Origin: Bettongia penicillata ogilbyi
Lineage: Eukaryota; Chordata; Mammalia; Diprotodontia; Potoroidae
DNA length: 64,000 nt
Reading direction: 5' to 3'
NCBI GenBank assembly: GCA_023548195.1
Contig: JAJHZJ010000800.1
Location: 1 to 64,000 of the forward strand
Below, in pieces: positions 23,876-35,148 of this stretch. The first letter of the stretch is position 1; each line of letters begins with the position of its first letter. The position numbers were made by a program, and so were the translations under genes. The notes beneath the pieces were generated by a model. It made no database searches. It was not told where the DNA came from and saw only the letters and a program-made list of their open reading frames with translations.

Positions 23876-23965
23876 CTTGGGAAGGGTTTTCCAGAGGGTC
23901 CAAGTAGGCCAACGGGTCCTGGCGACTGGTGTCATAACCTTGGACATCCTGCATGCTAGGGACCT
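23876..23965 (-). CDS. PAPLN: PAPLN exon 13: linker after TSP1 repeats
   Basis: A 90-nt exon after TTCTTCAG with a weak donor, CAAG then GTTTGG. It begins EVPSMQDVQGYDTSRQDP; EVPSMQDV matches placental papilin, while the rest is a poorly conserved polar linker. Its phases (2 bases in, 1 base out) fit both neighbours. The acceptor is secure; the donor is less so because of its poor positions +3 to +5. Confidence 0.82.
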
Positions 23966-24212
23966 CTGAAGAACGATACAGAAAAGGTTAGAGGAACACA
24001 ATTGGAGAGTAAAGGAAAAATCTGAGAAAATCACCAAACTGGGTCCTTCCCAGTTAGAAGGGTCACTAGACCACCAGGGGACAGGATGGGGGTGGGGAGT
24101 CATGGAAGGAAGGTGCTGCCTCTCTTTGCTACCACCTACTTTGGGCAACATTCCCAGAAGTGAAAGAAAAACGAGGAAACACTATTAGCCTCTATTTCCA
24201 GATGATCTACAA

Positions 24213-24397
24213 CAGTGATGTCAAAATGGGGTATGCAGCCATTAAACCCTATATATGGATGCATGCAGGCTACATGCCCACTTGGAAAACCGTGTATTGA
24301 CATTATCTACATTCTCTCATATATTTATTTAAATTTTGTTAAATATTCCCCAATTACCTTTTAATCTGGGCTGCCCACTTGTTTTTGACACTCTGTC
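24213..24397. mobile_element. hAT-like MITE
   Basis: A 185-bp element from CAGTGATGTCAAA to TTTTTGACACTCTG, with inverted ends. It is flanked by ATCTACAA and TCCTACAA, an 8-bp duplication matching at 6 of 8 positions. A decayed relative lies at about 26144-26365. Confidence 0.7.
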
Positions 24398-24739
24398 CTA
24401 CAACATGCCTTGGTTCAGAGTGAAATTTTTCAACCTTTGACTTTAAATTGGAAGTATCAAAGGAATAGGAATTATATCTTAGTTTGAGTCTAATTTTTCA
24501 TTGGATCGAGTTGAGTGACAGGGCATGAAAACACTGAAAGGAGGCAGTTTTTAGGGGCTTGTTCTTTCCACAAAATAGGGAAACAAACAACCTTCCTCAA
24601 ATCTTCACCTTCTCTCTTTCACCCTTTCCACTTGAGGACCGTTGGACCAGAGAGAGAACCACCTTGGAGCTGGCTGAGAAATGGTCCCCTTTGCAGGCTC
24701 TGAGATGGGGCAGTGAGGGGAGATGCCCCGCATGAGTGA

Positions 24740-25185
24740 CAGTGATCCCAAGAAATGAAAACACTGCCCTTGTCCAGGCTTTCTTGACTCTGCTTGGAAG
24801 GTCAAGGCCTCATCATCTCACCTCCTCATACCTAAGCTATTATAATTGCCTCCTAACTGTCTGGTTCTCAATTCCTTTCCCTACTCCCTGGGTACTCTTC
24901 CAGGTACTACCAGAATCCCTTTTCTCAAACCATCTCCATCTCGCTGCTCCCTTACACAGCAAGGCAGCCTCCGCTATGGTCAGGCTGCTTTCTCCTCGCC
25001 CTACAAGCATAAAGGTCATTCCGGAGTCTGTTGTGGCCTTTCCTCTCCTTATTCAAGAAAAGAGAGAGGACAAGCTGGGAAATGGAACAATCTTATCTGT
25101 CCTTCAAGGTCCAATTGTATTCTCATCTTCTTCATAAAATCTTTCCCAGTGTTTGAATTTCTATAGCATTGAGAATCTGTAGCAC
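24740..25185 (+). mobile_element. L2 LINE 3' region
   Basis: Typical L2 3' sequence on the plus strand ('cctcctaactgtctggttctc', 'ttccaggtactaccagaatccc', 'aaagtccaattg' type phrases). It is non-coding and decayed. Confidence 0.65.
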
Positions 25186-26792
25186 CAAAATGTAAATATT
25201 AATTATATAATGAGGAGAGGTCCATTCAATTGCATCCCTTAAAATGCATGAGCCCACTCAGGCTGTGATTGCTAGTTAGGAGAAGCTACTGAGTCATCAT
25301 TTTCCTAGGGGATGGTGTGCCTGGAGGAAAGAACATTGTACTGAGAGATGGATTCTGTTTGTGGAGCAAGAGCATTGTGGGAAAGGAGCTTCATACAAGT
25401 TCACGGCCACCTCTCAGTATAGGAATCATGCATATGTGTATATACATATACAGATGTGTGTATATTTTATGCATAAATATAATATAGCAGTTGCTAGTAA
25501 AGCCTTCCCATTAGTGGCCAAAAACTGAGGAAGGAGAGGGATGCAGATGACCTACTCACACTGGGTTGACTGATGGTTACTGGGGAGAGTGGAACAAGAA
25601 AAGTTACGCAGATGAATCTCATATGCTTGTCTGGCTTCACAAGGGACAATTTATCTGCCCACAGCCCAAATCTTCCAAAGGATTGTTTCATGGTTTTCCT
25701 CACCATTGGTATGGAGAGCACAGCTGAATCTTCTGTGTGTGTGTGTGTGCATGTGTGTGAAGTGTGTTTTCTCAGTTCCTTTACTAATTATTTTAACTCT
25801 ATTTTATTTTTTAAAAGTAATTTATTTTTGAAAGACCTCCTAGCACATTGAAAATGCAGAGGATAACAGATTTAGAGCTAAAAGGAAGTCCAGCCTCTCT
25901 AATTCTACTGACGAGGAAAATAATTTGCCCAGGGTTACATGGTGGAGGATGGTGTGTATGTAGGAGAGGGAGTGGTAGTTTTGAACCCAGGCTTTCCTGA
26001 CTCCAAGTCCAGTGCTCTATCTACTAAATGATCTCATTTGATTTTAGAGGCCCCTAGGTGCTCTAGATTGCAGGCATGATCTGGATAACATACTCTTATT
26101 CCAAGAATTCCCAGGTGAACCCAGTAATCTGAGTACCACAGACCAATGGTATCAAATTGAAATAGAAATGGGGATGGGGACGGGAAGAGGGGGCACTAAT
26201 CTGTACAAAGGATACCTGCAGGCAGCATATTGACTTAGTTTTAAAATGTGACATTATCTATGTTTTTTGCATTTTTATTTATTTTGTTGAACATTTCCCA
26301 ATTCCATTTTAATGTGGTTCCTACCATATGTGGAAGTTTTGTGAGCTGCACGTCTGACATCTCTGCTCCAGAAAACAGTGAAAAGCATGCTGTGATAATA
26401 TTCCCGCTTGTATTATTTGAGCTTTGCCCACACACACACTTTTATTAGACTTAGCTCCACAACTAGACTAGAAGCTCCTTGAGGACAAGAACCATTAAGC
26501 TGTATTTCTTTTATAGTACTTAGCCTACTGCTAGGCAGGGAATCAGGTGCTGACTTGTTAAATGATTGAAAAAAAGGTGAAAAAAATAAAACATAAAGGG
26601 GAAAGCAAGACTTCTTTTATTTTTACCTGTTCCCTTCTGATGTCCCTTCAGCCTAGTCTTTCCATGTCCTCTACTGGTCTTGGTGGAAGGGGCAGTCCCC
26701 TGTCCTCAGAGGAAGCCACTGACCCAGAGAAGTCCCCAGTCCTCGACTGATGCCCCTCTCTGCTCCTCCTTTTCCCTCTTCCTATTCCTTAC
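25186..26792. repeat. Intron 12-13: SINE, hAT-like relic, TG repeat
   Basis: A short TG run lies at about 25735-25760, a minus-strand MIR-type SINE at about 25850-26035, and a decayed hAT-like element at about 26144-26365 (relative of 24213-24397). The remainder is unassigned. Confidence 0.65.
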
Positions 26793-26949
26793 CTTGAGGC
26801 AGGTGGCAGGACTGTGTGTTACAAGCCTCCACTTCATCTGGCATCTGGGGCTGGTGAGCCTGGCAGAGGTCAGAGCTGTAGACATTGGATTCCCTATCAG
26901 CACAAATGACTTGACGTTTCCGGATGCCTGAATCACAACTCTTAGAGCA
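26793..26949 (-). CDS. PAPLN: PAPLN exon 12: TSP1 repeat 5
   Basis: A 157-nt exon after TTCTCAG and before GTAAGG. It contains CSKSCDSGIRKRQVICADRE, VEACNTQSCHLPQ and the Cys pattern of a TSP1 repeat. It ends in phase 1. The intron before it (26950-34968, 8 kb) is filled by LINE insertions. Confidence 0.94.
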
Positions 26950-28159
26950 CTGAGAACCATTGGGGAGAGACAGAAAAATGTCTAAGTACACATATGTAAT
27001 TATATGCACACACAGAGCAGAAGCTGTACACATACACCCACAAAGACACATAAAAGATCAGAGGTATTTGTGCATATACCCATAAAGTCACATACTGAGT
27101 CAGACAGGTGCTTGCCTTGAAGTTTCTGGTGTTGTTTGTTCTGCATGCTCAAAGATGGCCATGGCATCAGGAAGGCAATGCCATAGAGAAACAGAGAACC
27201 AGAGATGTATACATATATTATCATGCACAAAGATATTCAGAACCAGAGATGAGATACGTACATACATACACACAACAAAAATCATACGTCAACCAAAAAA
27301 AATTCCATTTTCAACTTCCACAGGAGAAAAACATGGAAGGAGTGACGGAAGAGAAAAAGACTTAGATTAAATTGGAAAGAGAAGAAAATTATATAGATGA
27401 TTTAAAGGGGCTTGGAATAGTGGAATAGGTTAAGCAGTCGAATTTGGGGATACGGAGAAGAAATTAAGGAAAATTGAAGAATAATGTTCAGGCACAGATA
27501 CTGGTCAACATTCTAAAACCTACAGGTTTTCAGAAAATCAGGATCAAGAACAACTAAGGAGCATGTAAAATAAAAGGAGCTTTAAGAAATAGAACCTGAA
27601 AATGTAGACTCGAAAAGGACAAAGAGAAGATAGTTGGCAAAACACAGAAAGTAAGAAAAGGTAAAGTACTTAGTGATAATTTAATCCATCAAAAGGTAAT
27701 GGAATTAAGAAGACAAAGTTAAAGTCTGATCTGATTCTAAAAAGGAAGAACTGGTAGCTGGTTTGGAAATGATAGAAGTGACCACTCCAGCCTAGTCCTT
27801 GTGATAGAGGAAAGGAAACCTGGGCATACTCTGACATACACACTAGATTTGGGAAAAGCAGATTTCAAAAAGTTCAGAGAAAAAACTGTTAGGATCTCAT
27901 GGAGCAAAAATGCTTCAGGAGATGTCAACCCACTAGATTTTAAAAAGAAATTTATAAAAGATGAGAGCAAGGTCAGATAACTAAAGATGACTATAAAAGC
28001 ATGACAAAGTCCTGTAAAAAATAGTGTCAGGAATGTGAAAGCTCAGAATAAGCTGAGGGTAGATAGGTATTTTGTTTGTTTGTTTGTTTTTTTAAAAAAA
28101 ACCTGTATTGAGAGAAAGAAAATCAAAGAAGAGAGGGAACCTTTGCTTGGGGTGGATGG

Positions 28160-28500
28160 AATAATGAATCAATCAACATTTGTTCAGCACCAAGGAAAGC
28201 AACAGAACATCCCTGCCCTCAAGGAACTGACAATCTTATGGGGGATACTACATACAAAAAATATATATATAAAGCAAGCTAGATAGGGTAAATAGGAGAT
28301 GGTTAACAGAGGAAAGGCACTAGAATTAAGAGGCATTAGGGAAGGCTTCCTAGAGAAGGTAGGACAGCCAGAAAGAATGCCTGGTGCCGAGAGACAGTGT
28401 CTTCTCTGTGGAACAGTCAGGAGGCTAGGAAACTGGACTGAAGAGCAAGTGTTGTGGAGTAAGGATAATAACTGGCCACAGAGAGAAGGCAGAGTTGCTC
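28160..28500 (+). repeat. Unclassified interspersed repeat, copy 1
   Basis: Sequence such as 'ccctcaaggaactgacaatc' and 'aatgcctggtgccgagagac' is shared in kind with 48890-50400. It is a mid-repetitive, non-coding element. I cannot name the family. Confidence 0.5.
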
Positions 28501-28639
28501 AAATCTGTTCTGCAAAAGAGGTACCTTTACATAGGAAACTAACAGGGAGTTGGCGGCCCAAGATAAGTAAAAAGCTTGTAAAAGAGTGCCGACTTGCCCT
28601 TGGCAAAATCAAGTTACCTGATCCAGATAAATTACATTT

Positions 28640-29009
28640 TTAGATCCTGAAAAAACTAGCAGATGTGATTGCTGAGTGCCTATGAGAAACATCTCAAAGA
28701 TCATGGAAAATGGGAGATATGACACAAACTGGAGAAAGATAAATGTTGATCTTAATTCTAAAAAAATATAAAGAAGAGAACAGAGTTTACAAACTATAAG
28801 TGAGTGAGTTTGACTTTGAGTCTTATTAAAATTCTAGGAATGATCATTAAAGATATCTAGCAAATATCTAGAAAGGAAAGAAAAGATAACAAAGAGACAG
28901 CATGGCTTCATCAAGAACAAGTCATGTCAGACTAACTCCATTTTCTTTTTGGAAAGGATTACTAAACCAGTAAATGAGAGGAATATTGTGGATATAGTTT
29001 AACTAGGTT
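28640..29009 (+). mobile_element. CR1/L3 LINE, reverse-transcriptase region, first part
   Basis: Translation on the plus strand gives decayed CR1/L3 reverse transcriptase, for example HGFIKNKSCQTNSIF and RITKPVNERNIVDIV. It is interrupted at 29010-29022 and continues at 30786. Confidence 0.75.
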
Positions 29010-29022
29010 TTAGCAAAGTTTG

Positions 29023-30772
29023 GGATTTTTTGCCTTCAAAAACAATTTATTTTTTATTTTTAACATTCTTTCCTTTTTAAATTTTGAGTTCCAACTACGA
29101 GTTAATCCAACCATTCTGGAGAGTAATTTGGAACTAACTGTGCCCAAAAGTCTACAAAAATGTGCATAGCCTTTGACCCATCAGTATCCCTTCTAGGGAT
29201 GTATTCCAAAGAAATCATAAAAATGGGAAAGGGTTCCATGTGTACAAAAATATTTATAGCAGCCCTTTTTGTGGTGGCCAAAAACTGGAAATCGTGAGGA
29301 TGCCCATCAATTGGGGAATGGCTGAACAAACTGTGGTATATGAATGTAATGAAATTGTAATTGTGCTGTAAGAATTGTGGGAATGTAATTGTGCTATAAG
29401 AAATGATGAGCAGGAAGACTTCAGAGAGGCCTGGAAAGACTTATATGATCTGATGCTGAGTGAAAGGAGCAGAACCAGACCACCGTATACAGTAACAACC
29501 ACAGTGTGCGAGACATTTTTCTGGTAGACTTAAACCTTCAGAGCAATGCAAGGACCTAAAACATTCCCAAAGGACTCTTGAGGCAAAATGCTATCCGCAT
29601 CCAGAGAAAGAACTATGGAACTGGAAAGGAGAATGAAGCAGAATATTTTCTCTTGTGTTATGTTTTGTTTTGTTTGGGTTTTTCTTATGGTTTCTCCCAT
29701 TCATTTTAATTCTTCCATGCAACATGACTAATGTGAAAATGTATTTAATAAGAATATATGTGTAGAACCCATATAAGATTGCATGCTGTCTCAGGGAGGG
29801 AGGGGAGAAAGAGAGGGAGAAAAAAATCTAAAACTTATAGAAGTGATTGTAGAAAACTGAAAACAAATAAATTAAAAATAAGCCATTAAAAATAAATAAA
29901 TAAATAAAATTTGAGCTCCAAGTTCTTTTCCAATCTTCCCCTACCCACTGAGAAAGCAAAATTATATCAATTAGACATGTGAAATCCTTATGTCTTCTTT
30001 ACCTCTTCTTGGAATTATTGTTGGGCTTTTCTTTGAGGCTTTGTTCATAGTTGTTTCCATATTATTGTCTTCTGAGTTTATGTCTTAAGTCTTCCCTACA
30101 ACCATAGTACCTTTTTATGGTTAAGTTCTTTTTTTATTGTTTGCTCGTTTTTCCAGTCTATTTCTTGACTTTGGATGTTATACTGAAGTTGGACTCTGCT
30201 CATCTGAGGGGAATCATTATCTCAAGCTTCAGGCTTTTTCATGCTACAGTTTTCAGAACTAGGGGATCTGCAAGTTGTTGGTGCATCCAAGGTGGTATGA
30301 TCCAAGGAAAAGTGCTGGTCTGTGCTCTGGTCTTTACCTTGTACCTCTGCAGCCACAAGTGTTGGTGTTCCTTTTGGCCATAGAACTATGACCCAGAATT
30401 GAAAATGGACAATAGAGTCGTTAATCAGTGTCAACTGCACCCAGTGTCAGCAAAGGGTCCCGGGTAATCTGTTTCTGACCAGTCATCTGACCCCCTTACC
30501 ATTTCTGGACTGAGAGCTCCCAAAGCTGCTTTCACAGCCATCTCCAGTGCCTGTGGCTGGTGCTGCTGCCATGCTCTGGACTAACTCCCACACCAATGTT
30601 ACAGACCTCTCTCTGCCAACCTGAGTTGTCTCAGACAAGAGTCACTCTGACTCACTTTGTTGGTTCTGCCACTCCAAAATTTGATTTGAGGACTTATTTT
30701 AAAGTTGTTTAGAGGGGAATGTTGGGAGAGTTCAGCAGCCTCTACTCAGCCAACTTGGCTCCACCCATAACA
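29023..30772 (-). mobile_element. Internally deleted L1 with both ends, minus strand
   Basis: The right end is an L1-type leader on the minus strand ('gggtggagccaagttggctg'); the left end is an L1 3' end with poly(A) (poly-T on the plus strand). Without the nested insertion it is about 0.94 kb and lacks coding capacity. A near-perfect duplication TTAG-(C/T)(A/G)-AAGTTTG flanks it (29010-29022, 30773-30785). Confidence 0.75.
29095..29905 (+). mobile_element. L1 3' end inserted into the previous element
   Basis: A 5'-truncated L1 3' region ('catcaattggggaatggctg', 'ggaaagacttatatgatctg') with a (TAAA)n tail. The flanks 29079-29094 and 29906-29921 match at 14 of 16 bases, and the interrupted minus-strand element resumes exactly after them. 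Confidence 0.85.
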
Positions 30773-30785
30773 TTAGTGAAGTTTG

Positions 30786-31862
30786 CAATAAAGCATTTCA
30801 TGCTATTCTTGTGAAGAAGAACTATAGGTTAGAAGATAATCCAATCCAATTGATTCCAAAGTGGTCAGATGGCTGGACTCAAAGAAGAGTTGTTAATGGT
30901 TCCATGTCAACAAGGCAGGAATTCTCCAATAGAGTATCCCAGGAATCTGGGTTCAGTCATGCGTTATTTAACATTTTTATCAAAGGCTTGGATAGAGACA
31001 TAGAGAGCAAGCTCATCAAATTTGCAGATGGCACAAAGCTAGGAGGGATAGCTCCCATATTGGAAAAGTGAGGTTGCAAACAGATATTCACACATTAGGA
31101 CACTAGGCTGAATCTAATAAGAAGAAATTCAGCAGAAATACATGTAAAATCTTGTACTTAGGTACAAAAAGTCAATATCACAACTATAAGATGGAGGAAG
31201 TGTGAATGCATAGCTGTTGTTCTGAAAAGGATCTGGGTTCAATATGAGTGAAATATGGCAACCGCGAAAGCTAATGAGATCTTGGGCTACATTAAGAGGG
31301 ACACAGACTCCAGTAAAAGGGAGATGATGGTGCACTGCTCCCATTCAAATCTCATCTGGAGTATTTTGTTCATTTCTAGGCATCATTATTTAAGGATATT
31401 GATAAACTGAAGAGAGTCCAAAGGAAGGCAACCAAGATGGTGAAGGATTTTGAGTCCATGACAGTTGAAAGAACTGGGCATATTTAATCTAGAAAAAAGA
31501 CTCAGGAAGACTCATAAGAGCTAAACTTCAAGTGTGCAAAGTACTGTCCTGTGCAAGAGTGACTAGATTCGTTCTATTGGTCTCCAAAGGTCAGAACTGG
31601 AAGCAATGGGTAGAAAATGGAAAAAGGACAAGTTAGGCTTGATGTTGGGAAAAACTTCCAAAGGAAAAAAGGCAGAATCCATAAGTGGAATGGGTGACCC
31701 CTGGAGGGGGCTGCTAGTCTTTCTCCCTCTCTTTAGAAGTCTTCAGGCAGAAGCTGGACAGCTCCTTGTCAGTCACATTATAGCAGGAATTTCTTGGTGT
31801 ATAGATTGGACAGGTTGGCCACTCAGGTTCCTTCCAACTCTCAAGTTCTGTGATTCTGTGTA
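30786..31862 (+). mobile_element. CR1/L3 LINE, continuation to 3' end
   Basis: Decayed RT resumes with GFSHALFNIFIKGLDRDIES and FADGTKLGG (the family's catalytic F-A-D-D motif reads FADG here, so inactive). The end 'ttccttccaactctcaagttctgtgattctgtg' is the typical CR1/L3 3' terminus. Confidence 0.85.
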
Positions 31863-32346
31863 AGATGTGCACACACCTACACACCTTAGGTTAAGACACA
31901 GAACAAGAGATATGTGCACCCACACTCACACACAATGATAACTAACAATTATATAGCACCTATTACGTGCCAGGCACTGTGCAAAGAATTTTACTATTAT
32001 TATTATCTTATGTAATATTATTATATTATTATCTCATATAATCATATTATTATAACATTAATTCTATTATTATAATATTATCTCAATTGATTCTCAGTTG
32101 AACCCTGGAAGGTAGGCATTATTATCCCCATTTTATAGATGAAGCAAATTGAAGTTAAGGGACATGCCCTGGGTCACAGAACTAGTAAGCGTCTGAAGCT
32201 GGATCTGAACTTAGATCATCCTAGAGTTCTAGCCACTGCTCCATCTAACTAATCTACACATGGAAAAAAGCACATTATCAGAGATGTGTATGCATACAAC
32301 CATGTAGGAAATGCACATGGAATCAAAGGTGGATGGGCACATACGT

Positions 32347-32385
<39 letters not shown>

Positions 32386-33100
32386 GACAGAGAACCAGAG
32401 TCATGCATCCAGAAACCACAGGATAATTTACTCAGAGCTGAAAGGGCCGTTCAAGGCCAATAAGTCCCACAAACTCATTTTATAGATGAAGAATAAGACT
32501 GGTCAAGTGCTCTGCCCTGAGTCACAGAGCTAGTATGTATCTAAGGCAGGATCTTAGCTCTGTGGGTGAACATATACACAAGTGCACACAGAAACTCACA
32601 AGGATACTGAATAAGGGATATGTGCACACACATGGAAGCACAGACTTGGGCCAAGATATAGACTCATTCAAGAAGACCCATGAAGAGCCAGAAATATGTG
32701 TAAATGTACACACATGTGGAAACACAAAAACAGAGTTGATATGCACATATGAAACATGGCATGTAGCTGTGTTTACTCTCCCAGGACTCTAATCAAGAGC
32801 ATCTCATACCGGTGGGTGGATGGAGGAAAGGGACACTCTGGAAATATCCTATGAGAAAGGCTGTTAGCACAGGACCTGAAGCTCAATCATTTTCTCTTTA
32901 TAATGTCAGTCCTGGGCAAATGGCGTGAGGATGGGCGTCAGAATACATGCCTAGTCTTTCCATAGTAGAGAGGATGAAGGAGACCATGCCTCTCCTCCAC
33001 TAGACTGCAAGATCCTCCAGAGCATGGACTCCCTGTTACTTTTCTGTGTGCCAAGCAAACAGTAGGCACTTAATAAATGCTTATTGACACACCATCAAAA
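31863..33100. repeat. SINE/microsatellite cluster in intron 11-12
   Basis: Minus-strand MIR-type SINEs lie at about 31935-32255 (with an internal ATT-rich expansion) and 32400-32560, with an (AC)n run at about 32350-32383 between them. An L2-like 3' end ('taataaatgcttattgac') lies near 33000-33090. Confidence 0.7.
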
Positions 33101-33411
33101 ATAGGAGGTAAGAGGATGTGCAGCTAGCATGTCCCTTCAGTGAACCAGCTGGAGCCAAGGGGCCTTCAAGCAGTAAAGTATCATTACCTGGCCCCAACAC
33201 ACAAGAAATTGTACTTACAGATAGTGATAATAATCAACATTTACCAAATATCTGCCATGTGTCAGGCACCGCACAGGGCACTGGGAATGCAAAAACAAAA
33301 GGAAAGTCCTTGCCTTCAAAGCAGGGTTACTTCTATCAGCAGTGAGAAAAATGATTTTTCTTATTGTATGAATAACCAATTTTATAAACAGGACCAAAGA
33401 TCCTCTTTTTG

Positions 33412-33765
33412 ATCATTAATAACCAATTATTAGTAGACTTTTTTTCCTCTTTTGTCTTCCTTGTGAAGGACAGGGATGACAATGAGACATCCTCCTCAAT
33501 CTTGGGCAGGATCCCACCTACCTGGGAGAGTTTATTTCTGATCAGGGAGCAAAGAGAATCTAATCTAAGTAAATTCCCTTTGTTCTATCCCAGTAGGGCT
33601 GGGTGGAGAATTAATCCTTTTGTCTAGTGGTATGACTTGAGATTAGTCTCTGTCCAAGAGTGCTGACATGATCAGTCATGGTTCCCAACAGCTCATTAGA
33701 ACAAGCCCACTTCTCATTATAATATTCATTCTCTCATTAATTGTTAAAGGGGTTAGCTCAGTGTT
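33412..33765 (+). repeat. Unclassified 350-bp repeat, copy 1
   Basis: It shares with 60965-61312 the ordered blocks 'aataaccaatta', 'gaaggaca', 'gagaatctaa', 'ggctgggtgga', 'ccttttgtcta', 'gtccaagagtg' and 'cattataatattca'. Two separate copies in one intron set make it a repeat family. It could be an LTR or a MITE; I cannot tell. Confidence 0.65.
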
Positions 33766-33814
33766 TGGGAGACTCCAAAGAAAGGTTTGGGAGAGAAGAG
33801 GTCAGTCTAATACC

Positions 33815-34480
33815 TGAAGGTCTACAGAGACATTGTGCTGACCTCACTGTTGTATGCCCGTGAAACATGGACAGTCTACCAGCACCATGCTAGGAAACTG
33901 AATCGCTTCCAATTGAACTGTCTTAGGAAGATTCTGAGGATCACCTGGCAGGATAAGGTACCAAACACTGAAGTCCTTGCTTGAGCTGAACTGTCAAGTA
34001 TTCAAACTATGCTTCAGAAGAGCACAACTCCAATGGGTGGCCACGTTGTTCGAATGCAAAATGTCCACTTGCCAAAAAGACCATTTTATGGAGAACTCAC
34101 ATGGGGCAGGCGATCACATGGTGGCCAGAGGAAGCCATACAAGGACAGTCTCAAGGTCTCTCTCAAGAACCTTGAATTTGACTGTGCAACATGGGAGACA
34201 CAGGACCACTCAGCATGGCATACCCACATCAGAAAGGGTGTTGTGCTCTTTGAGCAAAGCAGAATTGAGACAGCACAAACTAAATGCTGGATGCGCAAAT
34301 TTGGGATGTCCACCCCAAATATTCATATGGACTATCTGGGCCCAACCGCTGGTAGAGCATTCCAAGCTCATATTGGTCTGATCAGCCACAGTCAGACACA
34401 CTGAAACTTCACCGTACCATGGTGATGTCATTTTGGTCCTCTTCGAAGATGAAGGACACAACCAATTGTTAACAATTCAG
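33815..34480 (+). mobile_element. RTE-type LINE 3' fragment
   Basis: The plus-strand translation TLLYARETWTVYQ, then NRFQLNCLRKILRITWQDKV, is the well-conserved segment after the RT domain in RTE-type and related LINEs. The end 'tcctcttcgaagatgaagga' is typical of the marsupial RTE 3' terminus. Frameshifts and stops make it inactive. Confidence 0.85.
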
Positions 34481-34968
34481 TATTGATTTCCACCCATCAG
34501 GTTCAACCCTTCTTCCAAAGGTATTAAACATTCAAGTGACCACTATACTGGGTTTTTCAGAGAGAACCACTGAATTCAATTTATTGATCATATACTAGCT
34601 TAATTAAAAAATTGATTATTAATTACCCAAAACCTATGTCTCTTGGACTTTTCATTCATCTCAGAGGAAACTATATGTTCACATATTACATGTAAGATAC
34701 ATATAAAGTAAATACAAGGTAACTTGGCCAGGAGAGATGCATTAGGGTGGATGGAGGCACCAGACATGAGGGATTTTGAGAAGCAGGCATGTGCACTTGA
34801 GGCAGGGGGCCTGATCCATGCAAATTCAGAGAGATTCAAGCGTTCTGTCGATGCTTTCTCTCCAATCGTGTCATTTAAAGACACATGTCAAGCACCAGGC
34901 ACTTTAGAGAACAAGAGGCCAACACCCAGATTCCAGGGCTGGGAGTATGGGCAAGGTCAGATACTCAC

Positions 34969-35148
34969 CAGCCCCCAGGCACCGATATGCCAGCCAGGCT
35001 CCTGAAGAGGGCAGTTCTCTCCTATACAGTCCTCAGTCAAGGGAGGTTTGTCTACTGAAGAGCAGGCAAAATCTTGAATGGGAATGCCTTCATCCCCCCA
35101 ACAGGTGACAGTCCGGCTCCGAACCCCTGGGCCACAGCTGGCAGAGCA
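34969..35148 (-). CDS. PAPLN: PAPLN exon 11: TSP1 repeat 4 and start of repeat 5
   Basis: A 180-nt exon, phase 0 at both ends, after CTATAG and before GTGAGT. It reads CSASCGPGVRSRTVTCWGDE, then KPPLTEDCIGENCPL and GWHIGAWGL. CSASCG keeps the O-fucosylation pattern. Because it is a multiple of three and starts and ends between codons, skipping it would keep the frame. Confidence 0.94.
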
